In this document: positions 8,577 through 18,878 of the stretch, piece after piece
How positions within the stretch are numbered: position 1 is the first letter of the stretch
Layout: every line of letters starts with the position of its first letter
Source: an uncultured Bacteroidia bacterium
Lineage (GTDB): Bacteria > Bacteroidota > Bacteroidia > Bacteroidales > UBA932
Direction of reading: 5' to 3'
NCBI GenBank assembly: GCA_902784965.1
Contig: CACZWU010000004.1
Coordinates: 1 to 53,241 of the forward strand
Length of the DNA: 53,241 nt
Made by a program: the position numbers and the translations under genes
The notes under the pieces: generated by a model
Told to the model about the DNA's origin: nothing
Seen by the model: the letters and a program-made list of their open reading frames with translations, nothing else
Databases searched by the model: none

Positions 8577-9539
8577 CTAATCCATCGACTGCCCCGTGGT
8601 GAGGGCGACGATCATCATTTCGCGGAAGGTCGTCGGGGAGAGTTCCGCGAAGAAATAATTCACCGGGTCCTGGACGAAATCGCCGCGCTGCACTTCGTAG
8701 TGGAGGCAGGGCGCGAAACACGAGCCGCTGCTGCCCACCGTGCCGATGACGTCGCCCTGGTGCAGGGTCTGTCCTTCCGACACCTTGATGGTGGCCAGGT
8801 GTGCATAGAGGGTCTTGAGCCCGTATTTGTGGGCCACCACCACCTGGTTGCCCATTCCCTTTTCGGTCTTGACCACCTTGACCACCTTGCCGTCCGCGCT
8901 GCAGCGCACCGTGGTACCGGCCGGCACCACCAGGTCGAGGCCCGTATGCTCCCGGATGGTCTTGAAGAACGGGGTGACCTTCTTGCCCACCGAAGCCCCG
9001 GTCTGCATCGGGGAGAAAGGCTTCACCGGCACGATCGAAGGGATGGCGGTCGCATCGATGCTGCCGCCCGACAGCAGGGTGTCGATTTCCGACAGCCACT
9101 GCGACACCTGCGAGGCCGCCGACTCCACCCGGTTGGTGAGCGCATACGCATCCCACACGAGATCGCCCTCATCCATGTTCTCCAGGTCACCGCCCAGCTG
9201 CAGGAGTGTGTCCTGCGCCTCGATGATGTAGTTGGGCGGATCGGCGTTGAACAACTCATGGTAGATCTCCCGGTCGCGCACCTGGAGGTATCCCACCGCG
9301 CCTTCCACCTCGTCGAGCTGCGCGGAAAGCGTCGCATATTCTGCCGACAGGAGGTCCTGCTCCCGCTCCAGCTGGCGCTCGCGGTCGGTGCTGTACGTCA
9401 GTGCGAACACCAGGTAGATCATGACCGCCGCCAGCGCCGTGGCCAGGGTATAGCGCAGCACGGCCCCCAACACGCGCTTGACTGTCAGGCGCCGGGGTGC
9501 GAAGGACCCTTTCTTCTCGTCGTATACAAATCTAGCCAT
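8577..9539 (-). CDS. M23/LytM-domain membrane protein with substituted catalytic His
   Basis: This 320-residue protein has an N-terminal membrane anchor (about residues 25-48), a coiled coil (52-150) and a C-terminal LytM domain (about 180-300). The zinc ligands His198 and Asp202 (HTGLD) and the third ligand His280 are present, and so is the catalytic-site His247 (YAHL). However, the final HxH motif reads Cys278-Leu-His280 where active M23 enzymes have His-Leu-His. The residue lost is the catalytic base/acid, not a zinc ligand. The codon is TGC at 8706-8708. This suggests a pseudoenzyme, perhaps an EnvC/NlpD-like amidase activator, or an altered active site. It overlaps the neighbouring intact M23 gene by 8 bp. 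Confidence 0.9.
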   Translation of the reverse strand: MARFVYDEKKGSFAPRRLTVKRVLGAVLRYTLATALAAVMIYLVFALTYSTDRERQLEREQDLLSAEYATLSAQLDEVEGAVGYLQVRDREIYHELFNADPPNYIIEAQDTLLQLGGDLENMDEGDLVWDAYALTNRVESAASQVSQWLSEIDTLLSGGSIDATAIPSIVPVKPFSPMQTGASVGKKVTPFFKTIREHTGLDLVVPAGTTVRCSADGKVVKVVKTEKGMGNQVVVAHKYGLKTLYAHLATIKVSEGQTLHQGDVIGTVGSSGSCFAPCLHYEVQRGDFVQDPVNYFFAELSPTTFREMMIVALTTGQSMD

Positions 9540-10485
9540 TGCGTGCCTGCCTGTTGTATTCTTCGGGGGAGATATCGGGATTGAGGTAGTTCCAGGGATT
9601 GATCTGCGTGCCGCGGTAGATCACCTCGTAGTGCAAGTGCGGGCCCGTGGAGAGGCCGCTGCTGCCCAGGGTGCCGATCTTGTCGCCGCGGATCACCACC
9701 TGGCCCGCCGTGACCTTGATTTCCTTGAGGTGGGCGTAGCGGGTCTTGTAGCCGAAGCCATGGTCGATGACTACGACGTTGCCGTAGCCAGAGAAATTCA
9801 CTTCGGTCGATTCGACCACCCCGTCGCCCGTGGCATAGACCCACTGCCCGGCAGGACCGGCCAGGTCGATGCCTTCGTGAAAGATCACGGCTTTCCGCAC
9901 CGGGTGGAAGCGGGCACCGAAGGGACTGGTGATGGTAACGGTCTTGGGGTTGACGGGATAGATCGACGGGATGCAGGAGGCCATGTCGCCGGCACGGCTC
10001 GAATAGACCATCACCTCGTCGAACGAAGTGGACTGCACATAGGCCTTGCGGGTAAGGCCGTCGACCTGCCGGGCCGCCGCCGCCATCAGGTCGGCGTGGT
10101 CCAGGCCCAGATACTCCGCATAGCGCTCGTCTCCGCCCAGCCCAGCGTCCCGCAGTTCGGCCGGAACTTCCGCCATGCCGAAGACGGGACGGTACACCAG
10201 GTTGTCGCGCGAAGCCAGGTCAAGCAGCACGGCGTCCTGAGCCTCGATCCGGCCTTCCAGCATCTCGATCTTCTCGGCCAGGATCCGGTTGCGGTACTGC
10301 AGATACAGGGCCTTGGGCGTCTCGACGCCCCGCAGCTGGATGAAGATGAAATAGCAGAGGAGGAAACACACCATGCCGCCCAGCAGCACGCCTCCCGTTT
10401 TGTAGAGGGTCGCACGCGCGGAGAGCCGGTCGACTTCGTAGGCCTGTGTCTGCTGGTTGAAAATATAACGGGTCTTGCGGGACAT
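9532..10485 (-). CDS. M23/LytM-family peptidoglycan endopeptidase, membrane-anchored
   Basis: This 317-residue protein has an N-terminal transmembrane helix (about residues 32-52), a coiled coil and a C-terminal M23 domain (about 180-300). The active site is complete: HEGID (His203, Asp207), RYAHL (His252) and GPHLHYEV (His283, His285). It should cleave peptide cross-links of peptidoglycan in the periplasm. The ATG at 10485 (MSRKTRYIF) is preferred over an in-frame GTG at 10500. It is probably the first gene of the minus-strand cluster leading to rnf, and is divergent from alaS. It overlaps the degenerate paralog downstream by 8 bp, which suggests they are made together. Confidence 0.92.
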   Translation of the reverse strand: MSRKTRYIFNQQTQAYEVDRLSARATLYKTGGVLLGGMVCFLLCYFIFIQLRGVETPKALYLQYRNRILAEKIEMLEGRIEAQDAVLLDLASRDNLVYRPVFGMAEVPAELRDAGLGGDERYAEYLGLDHADLMAAAARQVDGLTRKAYVQSTSFDEVMVYSSRAGDMASCIPSIYPVNPKTVTITSPFGARFHPVRKAVIFHEGIDLAGPAGQWVYATGDGVVESTEVNFSGYGNVVVIDHGFGYKTRYAHLKEIKVTAGQVVIRGDKIGTLGSSGLSTGPHLHYEVIYRGTQINPWNYLNPDISPEEYNRQARNG

Positions 10486-10500
10486 CTGCGTTTTCACCAC

Positions 10501-10577
10501 TATATCTTTGCAAAATTACAGAAATTTACCCGGAAAAAGACTATTTTTGTGCCAAATTCCAAAGAATCGACACAGAT
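10501..10577. promoter_or_regulatory. Divergent promoter region between the M23 cluster and alaS
   Basis: For alaS, two -7-like boxes fit TAnnTTTG: TATCTTTGC at 10503-10511 and TATTTTTG at 10542-10549. For the minus strand, TAATTTTG reads from 10518 to 10511. None has a perfect -33 TTTG at the right distance; the minus-strand box has CTTTTTC at about the right place (10533-10539). I regard the region as promoter-bearing but cannot decide between the alaS boxes. Confidence 0.45.
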
Positions 10578-13190
<2,613 letters not shown>

Positions 13191-13193
13191 TGG

Positions 13194-15626
13194 ATGAAGA
13201 AACTCGACCTTTACCTGATCAAGAAGTTTGCCGGCCCCTTCGTGGCGGTCTTCTTCATCGTGGTGTTCTCACTGTCGATGCAGTTCCTGTGGCAGTTCAT
13301 CAACGAACTGGCAGGCAAAGGTCTGGGACTGGGCGTCATCTTCGAGTTCATGGGATGGGCCTCCTGCACGCTCTTCCCCAACGCCATTCCGCTGGCCACG
13401 CTGCTGGCCTCCATCATGACCCTGGGCAACCTGGGAGAGCGTAACGAGCTGCTGGCCATGAAAGCCGCCGGCGTGTCGCTGATGCGTATCCTCACCCCGC
13501 TGATGTTCATCTCGGTGCTGATCTCGATCGGCGCCTTTTTCGCGGCCGACCGCCTGGTGCCCCTGGCCTTCAACAAGGTCTATACGCTGCGGGCCGACAT
13601 CATCAACACCCGTGACGAGATCAAGATTCCGACCGGTATCTTCTACGACGGCATCGACGGCTACAAGCTCCGCATCTCCAGCCGCAACGAAGACACCGAC
13701 ATGATGTACGACCTGATCATCTACGACCATACCGACAACAGCGGAAACAGCAACAACATGACCGTGGCCGACAGCGGCCGCATCCGGGTCACACCCGACA
13801 AGCAAAACCTGATCTTCGACCTCTACAGCGGCTGCTCCTACACCGAGGAGAACAAGATGAGCTACCGCGACACCACCCTCAACCTGGTCCGTTCCCGCTT
13901 CGACGAACAGCAGCTCATCATCCCGCTCGACAACTACAGCTTCCAGCGCTCCGAGAAAGACAACTACGGCGATGAGATCAAGTCGCTCGGCCTGAAGCGC
14001 CTCCGCAACGACCGCGACTCCATCTCCCGCTACGTGGACACCATCGTGATGCGGCAGATGCCGCGTTTCATGTCTATGATGAGCATGCGATACCTCTACC
14101 AGCTCGACACCATCAAACCGGATTCGGCCTATATCGCCTGCCTCAACCTCGACAGCCTGAAACAGACGTTCACGCCCCAACAGGTGAAGCGCGCCAACCG
14201 CATGGCGGCAGAAAAGGCGGAGCAGGGCAAGGAGCAGGTGAAGCAGTTCTACATCGAGTCGCGCTACAACCTCAGCCTGATCCGGAAGATCGACATCGAG
14301 ATGATCCTCAAGTTCACGCTTTCGCTTTCCTGCCTGCTCTTCTTCTTCGTGGGCGCCCCGCTGGGAGCCATCATCCGGAAGGGCGGTCTGGGCACGCCGG
14401 TCATCATTTCGATCTTTTTCTACCTCATCTACTACATCATCGACATCATCGGCCGCAAGCTGGCCAAGGGCTCGCTCCCGCCTCTGGTGGGCACGCTGAT
14501 CTCGACAGCCATCCTCCTGCCGATCAGCATCCTCCTCACCCGCAAGTCGACCCAGGATTCCTCGCTCTTCAATCCCGATACCTACAAGGAGTTCTTCCGC
14601 CGCATCGGCAAGTGGATTTCGAAGCGCTACCACCGCTTCATCAACCTCTTCCGGAAGGGAGGCGGCAAGGTCCGCGTCGTGTATATGGGCACGCCCGAGT
14701 TCGCCGTGGCGCCGCTCGAGAAGCTGCTGCAGGCCGGCTATGAGGTGGTGGGCGTGGTCACGGCCACCGACAAGCCCGCCGGACGCGGCATGACCGTGCG
14801 CGAAAGCGCCGTCAAGCAATATGCCGTGGCCCACGGCATCCCCGTGCTGCAGCCCGAGAAACTCAAGGACCCCGCGTTCCTGGAGCAGCTCGCCGCACTG
14901 AAGGCCAACCTCTTCGTGGTGGTGGCCTTCCGCATGCTGCCCAAGGAGGTGTGGCAGATGCCGTCGATGGGTACCTTTAACCTCCATGCTTCGCTGCTGC
15001 CGCAGTACCGCGGCGCGGCGCCCATCAACTGGGCCATCATCCGGGGCGAGAAATTCACGGGTGTCACCACCTTCCTGCTCGACGAGCAGATCGACACGGG
15101 CAAGATCCTCTTCCAGGAGTCCTGTGCCATCGAAGACTACGAAGACGCCGGCGCGCTGCACGACAAACTGATGAAACTGGGCGCAGACCTGGTGCTCAAG
15201 ACGGTCGACGCCCTGGAGAACCACCGCACCAAGCCCTACGAGCAGACCCTCGGCTTCAACAAGACCCTCTATCCGGCACCGAAGCTCACCCGCGACAACT
15301 GCCACGTCGACTGGACGCGCAGCGCCCGCACCGTCCACCTGCTCATCCGCGGCCTGAGCCCCTACCCAGCCGCCTGGTCCACGCTCGTCAAGGACGATGG
15401 CACCCAACTCAGCGTCAAGCTCTACGACAGCTACGTCGTGCCCTGCCCGGACGACGATCCGCGCGTGCCCGGCCAGCTGACCACCGACGGCAAGACCTTC
15501 CTCGAGGTCCGCTGCGGCCGCAACGCCCTGCGCATCCTCAGTCTCCAGGCCTCCGGCAAGAAACGCATGGACATCGCCGACTTCCTCCGGGGCTTCCGCG
15601 AGCCGGAAAGCTATCGATTCGAATGA
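13194..15626 (+). CDS. LptF/LptG-family permease fused in frame to methionyl-tRNA formyltransferase
   Basis: A single 810-residue frame joins two complete proteins. Residues 1 to about 485 are a YjgP/YjgQ (LptF/G) lipopolysaccharide-export permease. Three N-terminal helices carry NAIPLATLLASIMTLGNLGE near residue 62, then come a periplasmic beta region (about 140-370) and three more helices (about 375-455). After a basic stretch and the linker RKGGGK, residues 493-810 are a full Fmt. It starts VRVVYMGTPEFAV, with the formyl-folate site Asn596-Leu-His598, the SLLPQYRGAAPINW loop and Asp634 in IDTGK, then the C-terminal tRNA-binding domain. No ATG lies at the normal Fmt start. A GTG (14679) or ATG (14685) could allow internal initiation. 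The LptF C-terminus is cytoplasmic, so a fused Fmt would sit in the right compartment. The stop overlaps the next ATG by 4 bp. Confidence 0.88.
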   Translation: MKKLDLYLIKKFAGPFVAVFFIVVFSLSMQFLWQFINELAGKGLGLGVIFEFMGWASCTLFPNAIPLATLLASIMTLGNLGERNELLAMKAAGVSLMRILTPLMFISVLISIGAFFAADRLVPLAFNKVYTLRADIINTRDEIKIPTGIFYDGIDGYKLRISSRNEDTDMMYDLIIYDHTDNSGNSNNMTVADSGRIRVTPDKQNLIFDLYSGCSYTEENKMSYRDTTLNLVRSRFDEQQLIIPLDNYSFQRSEKDNYGDEIKSLGLKRLRNDRDSISRYVDTIVMRQMPRFMSMMSMRYLYQLDTIKPDSAYIACLNLDSLKQTFTPQQVKRANRMAAEKAEQGKEQVKQFYIESRYNLSLIRKIDIEMILKFTLSLSCLLFFFVGAPLGAIIRKGGLGTPVIISIFFYLIYYIIDIIGRKLAKGSLPPLVGTLISTAILLPISILLTRKSTQDSSLFNPDTYKEFFRRIGKWISKRYHRFINLFRKGGGKVRVVYMGTPEFAVAPLEKLLQAGYEVVGVVTATDKPAGRGMTVRESAVKQYAVAHGIPVLQPEKLKDPAFLEQLAALKANLFVVVAFRMLPKEVWQMPSMGTFNLHASLLPQYRGAAPINWAIIRGEKFTGVTTFLLDEQIDTGKILFQESCAIEDYEDAGALHDKLMKLGADLVLKTVDALENHRTKPYEQTLGFNKTLYPAPKLTRDNCHVDWTRSARTVHLLIRGLSPYPAAWSTLVKDDGTQLSVKLYDSYVVPCPDDDPRVPGQLTTDGKTFLEVRCGRNALRILSLQASGKKRMDIADFLRGFREPESYRFE

Positions 15627-16264
15627 AAAAAGAGCATCCTTCCATCGTCATCCTCGCCGCAGGCGATTTTCCGAAGGCGGAGAAGCCGCTGCGGGCATTG
15701 CACGAAGCCGATCTGCGCATCTGCTGCGATTCGGCGGCGGAAGAGCTGGTGGCATACGGCCTGGAACCCGACCACATCGTCGGCGACCTTGACTCGCTGT
15801 CGCCCCAGTTCCGGGCGTGCTATGCAGATAGCATCACCCATGTCGAAGAGCAGGACGACAACGACCTGACCAAGACCTTCCATTATGCGCTGACGTTTCA
15901 TCCCTCGCGCATCACGATCCTGGGTGCGACCGGCAAGCGCGAAGACCATACGCTGGGCAACATCTCGCTGCTGCTCGACTATGCGCGGGAGGCGGACTGC
16001 CCCGTGGAGATCCTCACCGACTACGGCTATTTCAAGGCTATTTTCGATACGGTCACGCTGTCGTGCGCTCCCGGCCAGCCGGTTTCGATCTTCGCTTTCG
16101 ACAACTCCCTGAAAATAGAATCGGCCGGGCTGAAATACCCGACCGATCAGGTGCGTTTCGATTCGCTTTGGAAAGCGACGCTCAATGAGGCGCTTTCAGA
16201 GACATTTACGCTCAGGCTCTCACATCCCTGCGGCGTTCTTCTGTTTTTCGCCGATCACTTTTAG
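15623..16264 (+). CDS. Thiamine pyrophosphokinase
   Basis: This 213-residue enzyme converts thiamine and ATP to thiamine diphosphate. Family motifs are present: CCDSAAEELVAYGLEPDHIVGDLDSLS near residues 33-60 (read in two parts), QDDNDLTKTFHYA near 75-87, and GATGKREDHTLGN near 99-111. The C-terminal beta domain is short but ends normally. Its ATG overlaps the fused fmt stop (ATGA), so the two are probably translated together. Its last 45 bp overlap the end of the convergent threonine dehydrogenase gene. Confidence 0.9.
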   Translation: MKKEHPSIVILAAGDFPKAEKPLRALHEADLRICCDSAAEELVAYGLEPDHIVGDLDSLSPQFRACYADSITHVEEQDDNDLTKTFHYALTFHPSRITILGATGKREDHTLGNISLLLDYAREADCPVEILTDYGYFKAIFDTVTLSCAPGQPVSIFAFDNSLKIESAGLKYPTDQVRFDSLWKATLNEALSETFTLRLSHPCGVLLFFADHF

Positions 16265-17188
16265 CATGTCGTCGACCATTGCGTCGATGTCCCATTCCGG
16301 CTTCCAGCCCCACTCTTCGCGGGCGCAGGTGTCGTCCATCTTGTTGGGCCAGGAGTCGGCGATGGCGGCCTTCACCGGATCGACCTTGTAGTCGAAGGTG
16401 GCATCGGGGATGCGTTTCTTGATAACCTCGAACAGTTCGCGCGGGCAGAAGCTCATGCTGGCGATGTTGAAGCTGTTGCGGTGGATGAGTTTCTTGGGAT
16501 CGGCTTCCATGATCTCCACGGCGGCGCGCAGGGCGTCGGGCATGTACATCATATCCATGTAGCTGTCTTCCGGCACTTCGCAGGTGTAGTGGTGGCCGGG
16601 TTTGAGGATTTCGTAGAAGACTTCCACGGCGTAGTCGGTGGTGCCGCCGCCAGGCAGGGCACCGTTGGAGATGATGCCCGGGAAGCGGACGCTGCGGGCA
16701 TCCACGCCGAAGCGCTGCCAGTGGTAGTCACCCAGCAACTCACCCGTCACCTTGCAGATGCCGTAGATGGTGTTCGGACGCATGATCGTATCCTGCGGGG
16801 TATTGTCGTGCGGGGTGTTCGGGCCGAAAGCGCCGATGGAACTCGGGGTGAAGATGGAGCAGTGGTGTGCCTGGGCAATGTTCAGGGCGTTGATCAGGGC
16901 CGTGATGTTGAGGTGCCAGGCCACGCCGGGCATGTGCTCGCCCTTGGCGCTGAGCAGGGCCACGAGATTGTAGATGGCGTCGACCTTGTATTTTACCACG
17001 AGTTCGTTGAAACGCTTGTCATCCAGGACGTCGAGTTTCTCGGCAATCGCGTGCTGACCCAGCTTTTCGACCAGTTCGTCTTTCAAATCTGCGGCAATTA
17101 CATTATCTTCGCCATAAATATGCTGGAGATAGGGGACGAGTTCGGTACCGATCTGTCCGCCAGCTCCGACAACAAGGATCCGTTTCAT
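16220..17188 (-). CDS. L-threonine 3-dehydrogenase, short-chain/epimerase type
   Basis: This 322-residue NAD-dependent enzyme oxidises threonine to 2-amino-3-ketobutyrate, the substrate of Kbl (encoded at 49162). It belongs to the nucleotide-sugar-epimerase-like SDR family and not the zinc alcohol dehydrogenase Tdh of E. coli. The NAD motif GAGGQIGTE is at residues 8-16, SSIGAFGP at 116-123 and the catalytic Tyr142-x3-Lys146 in YGICK. Downstream SVRFPGIIS, GGTTDYAVE and NSFNIASMSF match the epimerase-type TDHs. A longer frame upstream to 17224 exists, but ATG 17188 starts the Rossmann strand directly. Confidence 0.9.
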   Translation of the reverse strand: MKRILVVGAGGQIGTELVPYLQHIYGEDNVIAADLKDELVEKLGQHAIAEKLDVLDDKRFNELVVKYKVDAIYNLVALLSAKGEHMPGVAWHLNITALINALNIAQAHHCSIFTPSSIGAFGPNTPHDNTPQDTIMRPNTIYGICKVTGELLGDYHWQRFGVDARSVRFPGIISNGALPGGGTTDYAVEVFYEILKPGHHYTCEVPEDSYMDMMYMPDALRAAVEIMEADPKKLIHRNSFNIASMSFCPRELFEVIKKRIPDATFDYKVDPVKAAIADSWPNKMDDTCAREEWGWKPEWDIDAMVDDMLKVIGEKQKNAAGM

Positions 17189-17214
17189 ATCGTTTTTGAC
17201 AATTTTAAATCGAT

Positions 17215-18108
17215 TTGTCCACAAATTTAATAAAAATCAATTATTCTGCGCACGGTTTCTTGGATTTTGGCGCTGCAAAGGTTGAAAAAGTTTCGGAAGA
17301 CCGCCAGGGGGATTTTGGCCGCTATCTGGAAGAAGGACGCCATGCCGGGATGGGCTATCTGGCCCGGAATCTGGAGAAACGCTTCGATCCGGCACAACTG
17401 GTGCCGGGCGCCGAAAGCGTGCTCTGTTTGCTGGCACCCTACGGCCAGGCAGGCGGCGGCATCGCGGGTTTTGCGCAGGGCGTGGACTATCACAAGATTG
17501 TCAAGGACCGGCTATTTGCCGTTATCGCAGAACTGCGGGAACAGTTCCCTGCTTTCGAAGGCCGGCCGTTCGTCGACAGTGCACCGGTACTCGAGCGTTA
17601 CTGGGCCGTCCGCTCCGGACTGGGATTCATCGGGCAGAACAACTTCTTCATTTCTCCGGAATTCGGCTTACGGACCATTATCGGCGTAATCATCTGCAAC
17701 ATACCGGCCGATCGTTTTGCGCCGCACGCGCCGCTGGCTGCCACGGAATGTGGCGCCTGCGGTGCCTGCCTCCGCGCCTGCCCCTCCGGGGCCCTGCGCG
17801 CACCCTTCGACCTTGACGCCCGCCGCTGCATCTCCTATCTCACCATCGAATCGTCCGGGCCGCTGCCCGACGACCTCGCCCCCGCCGCAGCGCGCCGCGG
17901 CTGGCGCTTCGGCTGCGAGGAATGCATGCGCGCCTGCCCCTGGGACAAGCCGCTCACCCCGCTGCCCGAATTCGAGACCCATCGCGCCGAACTCGCCGCG
18001 ATGAAAGAAGCCGAATGGTCCGCCCTCACGGATGAAGAGTTCGAAAAGCGCTTCTCCGACTCCGGCCTCCGCCGCGCCGGGCTTGACCATCTGAAAGAAT
18101 CGTCGTAA
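17215..18108 (+). CDS. queG: Epoxyqueuosine reductase QueG
   Basis: This cobalamin and Fe-S enzyme performs the last step of queuosine synthesis on tRNA, and the frame gives 297 residues. Motifs: YHKIVKDRL near residue 92, DSAPVLERYWAVRSGLGFIGQ near 121 (in two parts), then two 4Fe-4S motifs CGACGACLRACP near 182 and CEECMRACPWD near 240. No ATG lies upstream of the conserved N-terminus. The best start is TTG at 17215, with another TTG at 17260, so the exact start is uncertain. Only 26 bp separate it from the divergent threonine dehydrogenase start. Confidence 0.9.
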   Translation: MSTNLIKINYSAHGFLDFGAAKVEKVSEDRQGDFGRYLEEGRHAGMGYLARNLEKRFDPAQLVPGAESVLCLLAPYGQAGGGIAGFAQGVDYHKIVKDRLFAVIAELREQFPAFEGRPFVDSAPVLERYWAVRSGLGFIGQNNFFISPEFGLRTIIGVIICNIPADRFAPHAPLAATECGACGACLRACPSGALRAPFDLDARRCISYLTIESSGPLPDDLAPAAARRGWRFGCEECMRACPWDKPLTPLPEFETHRAELAAMKEAEWSALTDEEFEKRFSDSGLRRAGLDHLKESS

Positions 18109-18133
18109 CTTTACGGAACAAACCCTTTTAGCC

Positions 18134-18712
18134 ATGAAAAAGACCCTTCTCCTCTGCCTCCTGCTGTCTATGGCCTTCGGCGCTGCGGCACAGGACACCT
18201 TCAAGAAATACGCGGTGAAATCGGCCATTGCCAAGACGAAGTCCTCTACCGGCGGACAGGTAACCGACGGAACGCTGTATATCGATGACTACGGTGCCTT
18301 CGAATGTGACATCAAGACGATGGACATTCCCGACTTCATCACCTACGACTACGGCATCCTCACGCGGAAAGACCGGATATGGGTCTTCAACATCCAGGAA
18401 GGGAAAGTCGACGCTAAGGAGTCCCCCAATCCGATGTCCGACCTTAACTTTCTGGACGTCACGCCTGAACTGGCCCAGAAATATGAAATCGAGGATCTCG
18501 GCGAAGAAGAATTTATGGGCAAGACCTGCCATAAGTACACCTATATGGTGCTCACGAACCGGAAAAAGGTCTATTGGACCATCTGGGCCTACAAGGGTAT
18601 TCCCATGAAGACCGTCGTCAAGCAGGGCCGCCGCGAATCCGTCGTCGAAGTCGTTGACCTTCAAGAGAACGTACCCATCCCCGAAAACATCCTGCATTTG
18701 ATTCCGGAGTAG
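18134..18712 (+). CDS. Secreted protein of unknown function
   Basis: This 192-residue protein has a clear Sec signal peptide (MKKTLLLCLLLSMAFGAAAQ, cut after about residue 19). The mature part is predicted beta-rich, with pairs such as VTDGTLYIDDYGAFECDI and KVYWTIWAYKGIPMKTVV. It recalls the LolA/LolB-like or DUF4412-type periplasmic folds of Bacteroidota, but I cannot assign it to a family. There is no lipobox cysteine. It follows queG by 25 bp. TAACTTTA at 18106-18113 resembles a degenerate -7 box, so it may have its own promoter. Confidence 0.75.
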   Translation: MKKTLLLCLLLSMAFGAAAQDTFKKYAVKSAIAKTKSSTGGQVTDGTLYIDDYGAFECDIKTMDIPDFITYDYGILTRKDRIWVFNIQEGKVDAKESPNPMSDLNFLDVTPELAQKYEIEDLGEEEFMGKTCHKYTYMVLTNRKKVYWTIWAYKGIPMKTVVKQGRRESVVEVVDLQENVPIPENILHLIPE

Positions 18713-18810
18713 CCCTGACGCTTCCCCTTTCCGCCAACCTGGCGCAACCGAATCCCGCTCTCAGGCATTCTGGCGGGGGTATCCTTGCGGCAACGCCCGA
18801 TTTCGGCCCC

Positions 18811-18863
18811 AGGCGCAATGCAATCGGCCCCACAACACGCGTGAGGCCGATGATGTTGCGCCT
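18811..18863. repeat. Two-part inverted repeat in a convergent intergenic region
   Basis: The arms AGGCGCAA (18811-18818) and ATCGGCC (18823-18829) are matched by GGCCGAT (18845-18851) and TTGCGCCT (18856-18863) around a 15-base centre. Each has a 4-base internal spacer, so the transcript would fold into a 15-bp stem with one symmetric internal loop. It lies between the ends of two convergent genes, but lacks a T-run, so it is not a standard intrinsic terminator. The rest of 18713-18878 shows nothing else. Confidence 0.7.
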
Positions 18864-18878
18864 AGTTGACGGAAATCC

